Source: CAMLDH01 sp966250375
GTDB lineage: Bacteria > Pseudomonadota > Gammaproteobacteria > Burkholderiales > Burkholderiaceae_D
Reading direction: 5' to 3'
Length of the DNA stretch: 31,150 nt
Assembly: GCA_966250375.1 (NCBI GenBank)
Contig: CBINHE010000049.1
Span: 1-31,150, forward strand
The position numbers and the translations under genes were made by a program. Shown one piece after another: positions 1 to 8,801 of the stretch (within the stretch, counting starts at the first letter, position 1; each line of letters opens with the position of its first letter). A model generated the notes under the pieces. That model ran no database searches. It saw only the letters and a program-made list of their open reading frames with translations, and was not told the DNA's origin.

Positions 1-15
1 AGGCGGATCAAAGGA

Positions 16-127
16 GTGTCGCCTTGCAAGGCGACACCGTTGCGCAGGCGTGGGGTATGCCCCACGAAACCCCTGCTACACCATGCGATCCGAATTCCCT
101 GCTACGCCCCATTGAAGGGGAAGGGGC
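16..127. repeat. Structured intergenic repeat, copy A (three hairpins)
   Basis: Three hairpins lie in a row. The first is a perfect 22-bp palindrome at 16-37. The second has arms GTGGGG/CCCCAC at 50-55 and 60-65. The third has arms GCCCC/GGGGC within 106-127. A related element (copy B) lies at 3307-3398 in the same orientation. Shared, non-palindromic parts are CTTGCAAG at the first hairpin apex, CCGTT(G/C)CGCA after it, and GAAACCC(C/T)TGCT(A/C)CACC after the second hairpin. Arm sequences differ between the copies but still pair. The family was not identified; it could be a mobile repeat or a transcribed RNA element. Confidence 0.6.
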
Positions 128-168
128 TGTTCTTTCACAGTATTTTATGGGTGAGTACTTAGGCTCTG

Positions 169-265
169 TTGACGTTGTACGGTAGCGCGGCTGGGATGCA
201 ATCCCAGCGATTAATTGATACATGCGAGGGAGGGACGATGACATTTTGCTGGGATTGGATCCCAG
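169..265 (+). promoter_or_regulatory. Twin palindromes CTGGGAT-N3-ATCCCAG with a weak promoter
   Basis: Two perfect palindromes of 7+3+7 bases lie at 191-207 and 249-265, with centres 58 bp apart. The first extends to 8-bp arms (190-208). A TTGACG hexamer at 169-174 stands 17 bp before TGGGAT (192-197), so the first palindrome would cover a weak -10 box. The second lies inside the first codons of a possible small gene at 238. Identical arms with different spacers suggest a dimeric repressor site. The regulator is unknown and the promoter match is poor (3 of 6 at -10). Confidence 0.4.
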
Positions 266-447
266 TATCTACGGCTCTTGCTTCCTGGTGTGCTGTACTG
301 GCAGCAATGTTTTCGCTGGGCACGGTTTCAATCCACTTTGCTCGAGTGCATGACAGTCAATCCATCATCACTTCAACAAATTCCCATCCGCATCCCGATA
401 CTCAACCGGCCCCAATTTCATTTGGCCAAACTGCGGTGCAATCCTAG
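238..447 (+). CDS. Possible small membrane protein (69 aa), unknown function
   Basis: A 69-codon frame starts at ATG 238, behind a strong purine-rich ribosome site (GAGGGAGGG at 226-234, 3 nt before the ATG). Residues about 8-30 are hydrophobic and would form one membrane segment; the tail is polar and rich in His, Pro, Ser and Thr. The last 80 bases run antisense to the 3' end of the M16 peptidase gene. The palindrome at 249-265 encodes part of the N-terminus. No homologue is recognised. The frame could be chance; the main support is the ribosome site and the membrane segment. Confidence 0.3.
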   Translation: MTFCWDWIPVSTALASWCAVLAAMFSLGTVSIHFARVHDSQSIITSTNSHPHPDTQPAPISFGQTAVQS

Positions 448-3205
448 CCTTGTCCCCCACGCCAACCACAATCAGGTTTTCCGGCTTCAGGTATTTCTTC
501 ACCATCGTCTGCGCATCCTTCGCGCTGACGGCGGCAAAGCGTTTGGCCAGCCCGTTGTAATAATCGAGCCCAAGATCGTAGATGAATATATTGGACAGAC
601 TCGCGCCGATTGCCGCGTTGGTGTCGAAATGTCCCGGCAACGACAGGATCTGCGAGTTGCGTGCGCCTTCCAGTTCCTTGGCCGACATCGGCTTGGCCTG
701 CATCGCCCTGATTTCCTTGAATATCTCGCTTAATGCAGGACCCGTCACGTCGGTGCGGAAACTGCCGCTAATCACAAACGGTCCTGGCATGCGATGGTAT
801 TGGAAGCCGGAACTCACGCCGTATGTGTAACCTTTCTGCTCGCGCAGGTTATTGTTCAAGCGACTGGTAAAGAGACCGCCCAGCGCCGCATTCATCACTT
901 GTAGCGCCGCATAATCGGGCGACTTGCGTTCGGCGCCAATCGTGGCGACCTTCAGCGCGGTTTGCGGTGCGCCTGGTTTGTCGACCAGCACCAGACGCGC
1001 CGAAGGGGGTTGTGCCGGACTGACGACAACCGGCTTCGAATCGCTACCCTGCCAAGCGCCGAACTTGGCTTCGGCCAGCGTTTTCAACTCAGCGCGCGTG
1101 ATGGCGCCGGACACCACCAACGCAGCATTGCCGGGCACGTAATGCTGCTTCCAGAATGTCAGAAAATCGTCGCGCCGCATTGCCTTGATCGCATTCTCGG
1201 TACCAATATCGAGCGTGCCATAGGGATGCCGATTGCCGTACAAGGCGCTCAATGCGACTTGGGACGCCACTGCCGGCGCATTTTCCCGCAACTGTCTCAG
1301 TGCCGCCAGAAGACTGCTGCGCTGGCGCTCGATCTCTTCGGCCGGGAAGCTCGGGGCGAGTACCACGTCGGCCAATAGTTCGAGTGCCTGGTCAAAATTG
1401 CTTTTGAGCGACATCACTTGCGCGGTGGAGTCATCGGCCGATGCGCCGGTGCTCAGGAACGCGCCAAGCTGCGCCACCTGGTCGGCGATTTGCAGCGCGG
1501 TGCGGTTCTTGGTGCCCTCATCCAGCATTTGCGCGGTAAAGCTCGCCAATCCCGATTTGCCTGGCGGATTGGCTGCGGAACCGGTCCTCAACACCAGTTC
1601 GGCCGCCACCAGCGGCAATGCCGGGTTGTAATAATGAATCACGCGCAAGCCATTGGCCAGCGTGAACGCATCGCCTTGCGGCAGCACCACCGGTTTCACC
1701 GGGCCGCCCTTCGGCACCTGTTTGCGCCATGCTTCATCAGGATTAAGCGAAGTTGTGCCGGTACCGGGCGCACCCTTTTTGGCTGGCGGCCTCGGCACTT
1801 CCGGTCCCAGATTCTTGGCGCCCGGCACACCATGCACGACCACGCGCCTGGTGTTCTGCAATTGGGCGGCGGCGACGCGTTGCACATCGGCTGCCGTGAC
1901 CTTGCGGTAACGCTCGATATCCTTCGGCAAAAAGCCGGGGTCGCCGAGGTATTGGTTGTACTCATTGAGTTGGTTCGCCAAACCTGCGCCGCCAATTTTT
2001 TCGATGCGGCTCAACATTGCGGTTTCGATCGTATTGCGGGCGCGCTCCATTTCCTTGTCGCTCGGCGGCGCGCTGCGCAACTTGTTCATTTCTTCGTCGA
2101 TCGCGGCTTCGATTTCCTGCGCGCTATGGCCGGGACGAGCGGTAACATCGACGATGAACATCGAGGTCAATGCATTCGATTCCTGGGATGCATTGACGTC
2201 CTGCGCGATCTGCTTGTCATAGACCAGCGTCTTGTACAGCCGGCTCGATTTTCCGCCTGCCAGAATTTGCGCCGCAATGCTCAGTTCGGCATCGCCCTCC
2301 TTGTACGCGGGCGATGTCAGCCAGCCCATGAGCACGCGCGGCAATTCGACCCGATCCGTTACCACCACGCGGCGCTCGGCCGTGATCGGCGGCGTAACGA
2401 CGCGCAGTTTCGGAATATCGGGTCCGCGTTTGAAGTTGCCGAAATATTTCCTCACCAGCGCTTTTGTCTTGGCCTTGTCGATGTCGCCGACGATGACCAG
2501 GCTGGCGTTGTTGGGTCGGTAATAACGAGCGAAAAATCGCTTGATGTCATCCAGCTTGGCGGCCTGGATATCGGCATGCGAACCCATCACGCTGGCATAG
2601 TACGGATGGGTTTTCGGGAACAACTGATGGAACAAGGCTTCTTCAACGATACCGTACGGGCGGTTTTCAATGCTCTCGCGGCGCTCGTTGCGCACCACGT
2701 CCTGCTGATTGGTCAGCGCGGTCTGGTCCAGTACATCGAGTAGATAACCCATGCGATCGGAATGGATCCACAGCGCCAGTTCAAGTTGGTTGGACGGGAT
2801 CGTGTCGAAGTAATTGGTGCGATCGAAATCGGTACTGCCATTGAAGTCGGTCGCGCCGGCGCTTTCCAGCAGCTTGTCGGCCAAGCCGCGCGGCACGTGT
2901 TTGCTGCCGGCAAACATCATGTGCTCGAACAGGTGCGCAAAGCCGGTCAGCCCCGGCTCTTCATTGGCGGCGCCAACGTGGTACCAGATATTGACGGCGA
3001 TAATCGGCAAGCGGTGGTCTTCCACCATGATCACGTCGAGACCGTTTGGCAGCGTGTATTTTTCGTAGGCGATTTTCGGCAACGGGGCATTGGTCGCGGC
3101 AACGGTTTGTTGACCGGCCGCATCGGCGGCGAAGACCGGCAGGGTCGTCGTACCGTACAGCCCCAGCAGGAAGGGGGTTAGTACTAGCAGCGTTGTTGGT
3201 TTCAC
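368..3205 (-). CDS. Exported M16 family zinc metallopeptidase, two-domain
   Basis: The 945-residue product begins with a signal peptide: a positively charged start, a Leu-rich core and an AxA-like site near residue 27 (VFAADA). It therefore acts in the periplasm. The first M16 half carries the inverted zinc motif HLFEH at residues 91-95, with a probable third ligand Glu174 in the VRNERRE segment. The second half (about residues 505-930) has the M16 fold signature but no HxxEH, the usual active/inactive pairing in pitrilysin-like and bacterial processing-peptidase-like proteins. A Pro/Lys/Gly-rich linker near residues 470-500 joins the halves. The start is GTG at 3205 with GGAGAA 7 nt upstream. 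The substrate is unknown; peptide or damaged-protein turnover is the family role. Related structured repeats flank the gene on both sides. Confidence 0.93.
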   Translation of the reverse strand: MKPTTLLVLTPFLLGLYGTTTLPVFAADAAGQQTVAATNAPLPKIAYEKYTLPNGLDVIMVEDHRLPIIAVNIWYHVGAANEEPGLTGFAHLFEHMMFAGSKHVPRGLADKLLESAGATDFNGSTDFDRTNYFDTIPSNQLELALWIHSDRMGYLLDVLDQTALTNQQDVVRNERRESIENRPYGIVEEALFHQLFPKTHPYYASVMGSHADIQAAKLDDIKRFFARYYRPNNASLVIVGDIDKAKTKALVRKYFGNFKRGPDIPKLRVVTPPITAERRVVVTDRVELPRVLMGWLTSPAYKEGDAELSIAAQILAGGKSSRLYKTLVYDKQIAQDVNASQESNALTSMFIVDVTARPGHSAQEIEAAIDEEMNKLRSAPPSDKEMERARNTIETAMLSRIEKIGGAGLANQLNEYNQYLGDPGFLPKDIERYRKVTAADVQRVAAAQLQNTRRVVVHGVPGAKNLGPEVPRPPAKKGAPGTGTTSLNPDEAWRKQVPKGGPVKPVVLPQGDAFTLANGLRVIHYYNPALPLVAAELVLRTGSAANPPGKSGLASFTAQMLDEGTKNRTALQIADQVAQLGAFLSTGASADDSTAQVMSLKSNFDQALELLADVVLAPSFPAEEIERQRSSLLAALRQLRENAPAVASQVALSALYGNRHPYGTLDIGTENAIKAMRRDDFLTFWKQHYVPGNAALVVSGAITRAELKTLAEAKFGAWQGSDSKPVVVSPAQPPSARLVLVDKPGAPQTALKVATIGAERKSPDYAALQVMNAALGGLFTSRLNNNLREQKGYTYGVSSGFQYHRMPGPFVISGSFRTDVTGPALSEIFKEIRAMQAKPMSAKELEGARNSQILSLPGHFDTNAAIGASLSNIFIYDLGLDYYNGLAKRFAAVSAKDAQTMVKKYLKPENLIVVGVGDKARIAPQFGQMKLGPVEYRDADGNLLK

Positions 3206-3306
3206 TCAGCTTCTCCGGGAGATGATAAGAGGACAATCCGCGAGCATAGAGCGGGAGGTACGGCTTGACAAGTTGCCTTTTAACCCATCCCCCCTTGCAG
3301 GGCGCA

Positions 3307-3398
3307 CACAGGCTTGCAAGCCTGTGCCGTTCCGCAAGCAGGCAACATGTCGCCTGAAACCCTTGCTCCACCCCTAACCCTCCCCTTGAAAGGTAGGG
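3307..3398. repeat. Structured intergenic repeat, copy B (three hairpins)
   Basis: This is the partner of the element at 16-127. It has a perfect 20-bp palindrome at 3307-3326 with apex CTTGCAAG, then CCGTTCCGCA, a second hairpin with arms CAGGC/GCCTG (3339-3343 and 3352-3356), and the shared GAAACCCTTGCTCCACC. A third imperfect hairpin spans 3378-3398 around CTTGAA. It occupies most of the gap between prpE and the peptidase gene. Stem bases differ from copy A on both sides of each helix, so pairing is kept. Confidence 0.6.
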
Positions 3399-3436
3399 AA
3401 TACAGCGGTTGGAACACATCAGCAAATAATGTGCCG

Positions 3437-3454
3437 GACGGCACTACTGCCGTC
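3437..3454 (-). terminator. Weak hairpin terminator after prpE
   Basis: A 7-bp stem (GACGGCA/TGCCGTC) with a 4-nt loop lies two bases beyond the prpE stop codon. No clean T-run follows on the minus strand, only an AT-rich stretch further on, so termination may be partial. Confidence 0.45.
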
Positions 3455-3455
3455 T

Positions 3456-5348
<1,893 letters not shown>

Positions 5349-5375
5349 CGCTGTCTCCTGAGGTCAGGATAAGTG

Positions 5376-5427
5376 TGAACGATGAATATTGCATTGATAT
5401 AAAGTAGATTGCGTATCGTTCATTCAA
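5376..5427 (-). promoter_or_regulatory. prpE promoter with flanking inverted repeat
   Basis: On the minus strand TTGAAT (5422-5427) and TTTATA (5398-5403) are 18 bp apart, a good sigma-70-like pair about 50 nt before the prpE start. An 8-bp inverted repeat TGAACGAT / ATCGTTCA (5376-5383 and 5415-5422) brackets it, touching the -35 box and the start region. The remainder of the prpE-mcp gap (5428-5836) is AT-rich with no convincing gene. Confidence 0.5.
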
Positions 5428-5703
5428 CGTATACCAATCTGAAGTCATAACGTGACAGATGAGATCGATGGATTTTTCGCTTAGCAAGGTGCCTGCAGCG
5501 CCGTGTAGTGTTGATGCCCCCCTTCAGCTCGGCACATCCGATGCGCAGGAAGAGTCCATTCCATTGCCCATAGATAGGGACACTACCCCGAACCCTTCCC
5601 TCTTCGCTCAGAATCTTCATTCTTAGTTACTGTCAAGACATTAATTTATGGTTGTTATTATTTCTTTACAGCAATAATAAGCGCGAATACAATTAAAACG
5701 TAA

Positions 5704-5752
5704 TTGACATTAATGAAAAATTTGCAACTACTCACCATCATGGTTGTTGCAA
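5704..5752 (+). promoter_or_regulatory. Upstream region of the chemoreceptor gene with nested inverted repeat
   Basis: TTGACA occurs at 5704-5709, but no good -10 box stands at 17 bp. A nested inverted repeat follows: TTGCAAC (5722-5728) with GTTGCAA (5746-5752), and inside it ACCAT/ATGGT (5734-5738 and 5740-5744). This could be an operator or a leader hairpin about 85 nt before the chemoreceptor start. No flagellar sigma-28 box was found. Confidence 0.3.
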
Positions 5753-5836
5753 GTTGTTCTCAATGGTTGGGAGAGATTCAATATCGGCAAAGCATTAACG
5801 TTTGTTTTAATGGATTAACACAAAAGGCCATTTCGT

Positions 5837-7528
5837 ATGATGAATAACATCAAAATCAAAACACTTATCATTTATGCATTAGGCATTCTCGCTGCAATGA
5901 TGCTGGTAATCGGCGGCTTGGGAAGCTATAGCATTAAACATACGGCAACAATATTTCAGGATACCTCTCTGAAAGACGTGAAAATAGCGGCCACGGTCGA
6001 AAAAATCAGATTCAAAATGGAAGTCAATCGCAGCCAGATTTTGCAGGTGCTTCAGCACAACCCCCAAATGGAATGGGCCAAGTTGCACGATCATCCGGAG
6101 GCCGTGCATTTCAAAATAATTACCGACACGACAAACGAGATCAATCAATTATGGGCTCAGTATATGGCCACCATTACCTCGCCGGAAGAACGCAAATTGG
6201 CCGACGAATGGTTCGCCAAAAGCGGGAACTTGGGCGTCAATGCCATTGGTGAAGCCAGTGCGGCGGTACAACAAGGAAAATGGGATGACGGCGAGACAGT
6301 GCTGATCCGTACCATTAATCCAAGTTATCGCGTCTCCGATGACAGCTTGCGCACATTGACCGAGTTCTTGACGCAACGTGCCAAGACCAATAGTGATCTC
6401 GTCAACACGGATGTCGACAACACCGTCTACCTGATGCTGACTGTGCTGATTCTGGCTGTGCTGCTCGGCGTCGCGACCGGAATTGTTCTGGTGCGCAATA
6501 TTACGCTGCCGTTACAGCAAGCGATCAGCATCGCACAGCGTGTTGCCGAAGGCGATTTGACTGCACAAATCGAAGTGCGCTCAACGAATGAATTCGGGCA
6601 ACTCATCCAGGCGCTATATGGCATGAATTCCAGTTTGGCCCGCATCGTGCGCGACGTGCGAGCGGCCACGTACACAATCGATGGCGCCTCCGATCAAATT
6701 GCATCGGGCAATCTTGATCTGTCGAACCGCACCGAACAACAAGCGAGCTCGCTGGAAGAAACTTCTGCCTCGATGGAAGAATTGACCAGTACAGTGAAGC
6801 AAAATGGCGACAACGCGATGCAAGCCAACCAATTGGCCCTCTCGGCCGCCGAAGTGGCGCGCAAAGGTGGTGTTGTCGTCTCGCAAGTGGTCTCCACAAT
6901 GGGCTCGATCAACGAATCGTCCAGGAAAATCGTCGATATCATCAGTGTCATTGACGGTATTGCGTTTCAAACCAACATCCTGGCATTGAATGCAGCCGTC
7001 GAAGCCGCACGCGCCGGTGAACAAGGGCGCGGTTTTGCGGTGGTCGCGACCGAAGTCAGAAATCTTGCTCAACGTTCAGCCGGTGCCGCGAAGGAAATCA
7101 AAACACTGATCAATGACTCGGTTGAAAAAATCGATCATGGCAACAAGCTTGTTGATCAGGCCGGACTGACAATGGAAGAGATTGTCACGAGCGTCCAACG
7201 CGTCACCGACATCATGAGTGAAATCACGATGGCGAGCAAAGAGCAAAGTGACGGGATCAATCATATCAACGACGCCATCAGCGGGATGGATGGCGCAACC
7301 CAGCAAAATGCGGCATTGGTTGAACAAGCCGCTGCTTCTGCCAGCATGCTGGAGGAGCAGGCGAAAAATCTGGTGCATCTCGTCAGTATCTTCAAGTTGG
7401 GCAGCGAAGCCAACATTGCAAACGCGCCAGCATCCCGCACGCTGCACAACACGAGCGCGAACCGTCCCTCCAAGCCCAAACTCACATCCGTATCCAGCAA
7501 GACCCCGCACCTTTCAATAAGCGCGTAA
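5837..7528 (+). CDS. Methyl-accepting chemotaxis protein
   Basis: A transmembrane chemoreceptor of 563 residues. The first membrane segment is at about residues 9-32. A periplasmic four-helix-bundle-type sensor domain covers about 33-195, and a second membrane segment about 198-220. A HAMP domain follows (about 220-275, starting RNITLPL), then the long cytoplasmic coiled coil. The signalling hairpin carries the conserved IAFQTNILALNAAVEAARAG core and flanking methylation-type helices (EQQASSLEETSASMEELT). The ligand cannot be read from the sequence. There is no C-terminal NWETF-like CheR tether. The start ATG at 5837 has AAAGG about 9 nt upstream; a second ATG follows directly. It lies between prpE and carAB, so a link to propionate sensing is possible but unsupported. 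Confidence 0.93.
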   Translation: MMNNIKIKTLIIYALGILAAMMLVIGGLGSYSIKHTATIFQDTSLKDVKIAATVEKIRFKMEVNRSQILQVLQHNPQMEWAKLHDHPEAVHFKIITDTTNEINQLWAQYMATITSPEERKLADEWFAKSGNLGVNAIGEASAAVQQGKWDDGETVLIRTINPSYRVSDDSLRTLTEFLTQRAKTNSDLVNTDVDNTVYLMLTVLILAVLLGVATGIVLVRNITLPLQQAISIAQRVAEGDLTAQIEVRSTNEFGQLIQALYGMNSSLARIVRDVRAATYTIDGASDQIASGNLDLSNRTEQQASSLEETSASMEELTSTVKQNGDNAMQANQLALSAAEVARKGGVVVSQVVSTMGSINESSRKIVDIISVIDGIAFQTNILALNAAVEAARAGEQGRGFAVVATEVRNLAQRSAGAAKEIKTLINDSVEKIDHGNKLVDQAGLTMEEIVTSVQRVTDIMSEITMASKEQSDGINHINDAISGMDGATQQNAALVEQAAASASMLEEQAKNLVHLVSIFKLGSEANIANAPASRTLHNTSANRPSKPKLTSVSSKTPHLSISA

Positions 7529-7555
7529 GTAAAGCACCAGTCGCAATACACAAGC

Positions 7556-7573
7556 AAGCCAGGCCCCTGGCTT
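7556..7573 (+). terminator. Hairpin after the chemoreceptor gene
   Basis: AAGCCAGG-CC-CCTGGCTT forms a perfect 8-bp inverted repeat 28 nt past the stop codon. It is not followed by a T-run, so it is at best a weak or factor-assisted terminator. Confidence 0.4.
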
Positions 7574-7588
7574 GATCCCGACGATGAC

Positions 7589-7631
7589 GCCGTACGCATT
7601 TGATCGCGTTTGCTGATCACGTGCGTACGGC
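7589..7631 (+). promoter_or_regulatory. Inverted repeat in the carA leader
   Basis: A perfect 10-bp inverted repeat, GCCGTACGCA (7589-7598) and TGCGTACGGC (7622-7631), surrounds a 23-nt loop and ends 2 nt before the carA ribosome site AGGAG (7634-7638). It could be an operator for a dimeric regulator or an RNA hairpin that affects translation. No leader peptide, PyrR-type or arginine-repressor (ARG box) pattern was recognised. Confidence 0.5.
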
Positions 7632-7643
7632 AAAGGAGATGCA

Positions 7644-8801
7644 ATGGATTACCCACCGCAACTACGCCATCGTCAGCAGACGCCAGCTATTCTGGCGCTT
7701 GCAGACGGCTCGATTTTCAACGGCTTTTCCATTGGCGCCGCTGGCCATGCCACTGGTGAAGTCGTATTCAATACGTCAATGACGGGTTACCAGGAAATTC
7801 TGACTGACCCGAGTTACAGCCATCAGATCGTAACGCTCACGTATCCGCATATCGGCAATACCGGGGTCAATGCGGAAGATGTCGAATCGAGCAAAATTCA
7901 CGCGGCCGGCTTGATCATCAAAGACTTGCCGCTGCTGGTATCGAATTTCCGTGCGACCCAAAGCTTGTCCGCTTATCTTCAATCGGAAAATATCGTCGCC
8001 ATTGCCGGCATCGATACGCGCATGCTCACGCGCTTGTTGCGAGCGCGCGGTGCGCAAGCCGGTACGATCCTGGTCGGCAACGAACACGCCAAGGCGTTGA
8101 CACTGGCGCGTGCGTTTCCGGGCCTGGCCGGGATGGATCTGGCCAAAACGGTGTCGGCGCGCGCTGCCTATGCATGGAACGAAACAGAATGGGCGCTGGG
8201 TAAAGGCTATGGCCGGCAAGCCACCTCCAGGCACCATGTGGTCGCCTTCGATTTCGGCGCCAAGCGCAACATCCTGCGCATGCTCGCCGAGCGCGATTGC
8301 AAAGTGACGGTGCTGCCGGCGCAAGCATCGGCCGCCGATGCATTGGCGCTCAACCCGGACGGCATCTTCCTGTCCAACGGTCCCGGCGACCCGGAGCCAT
8401 GCGATTACGCGATTGCGGCGTCGCAAGAATTGATCGAGCTCGGCATCCCGACTTTCGGCATCTGCCTCGGCCACCAAATCATGGCGCTGGCCTCCGGCGC
8501 CAAAACGCTCAAGATGAAATTCGGCCATCACGGCGCAAATCACCCGGTACAAGACCTGGATAGCAAGCAAGTGTTGATCACGTCGCAAAACCACGGTTTT
8601 GCGGTCGATGCCACTTCGCTGCCGGCCAACTGCCGTGTCACGCACACGTCGTTATTCGACGGTTCGCTGCAAGGTTTCGCCCGCACCGACAAGCCTGCGT
8701 TCTGTTTCCAGGGCCATCCCGAAGCATCGCCGGGACCGAACGATATTGCCTATTTATTTGATCGCTTCGTGACGATGATGGAGACACATAAAAATGCCTA
8801 A
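7644..8801 (+). CDS. carA: Carbamoyl-phosphate synthase small (glutaminase) subunit
   Basis: This subunit hydrolyses glutamine and passes ammonia to CarB for carbamoyl phosphate synthesis, the shared precursor of arginine and pyrimidines. The length is 385 residues, normal for CarA (about 380). The N-terminal CarA domain has LADGSIFNGFSIG and EVVFNTSMTGYQEILTDPSY. The class I glutamine amidotransferase domain has Cys274 in GICLGHQ, with His358 and Glu360 in GHPEASPGP, so the catalytic triad is intact. The start ATG at 7644 has AGGAG 5 nt upstream. The stop overlaps the carB start by 8 bases, indicating translational coupling. The location inside a propionate cluster and the aberrant partner suggest this may be a second, specialised copy; that needs the rest of the genome. 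Confidence 0.94.
   Translation: MDYPPQLRHRQQTPAILALADGSIFNGFSIGAAGHATGEVVFNTSMTGYQEILTDPSYSHQIVTLTYPHIGNTGVNAEDVESSKIHAAGLIIKDLPLLVSNFRATQSLSAYLQSENIVAIAGIDTRMLTRLLRARGAQAGTILVGNEHAKALTLARAFPGLAGMDLAKTVSARAAYAWNETEWALGKGYGRQATSRHHVVAFDFGAKRNILRMLAERDCKVTVLPAQASAADALALNPDGIFLSNGPGDPEPCDYAIAASQELIELGIPTFGICLGHQIMALASGAKTLKMKFGHHGANHPVQDLDSKQVLITSQNHGFAVDATSLPANCRVTHTSLFDGSLQGFARTDKPAFCFQGHPEASPGPNDIAYLFDRFVTMMETHKNA

Noticed and set aside
1418..2743. A 441-codon plus-strand frame across the M16 peptidase gene
   Set aside because: A mirror frame of the peptidase codons, with Arg/His/Gly-rich composition and no recognisable domain.
5420..5620. A 66-codon minus-strand frame upstream of prpE
   Set aside because: No ribosome site and a composition rich in Arg and Gly without pattern; it overlaps the promoter region of prpE.
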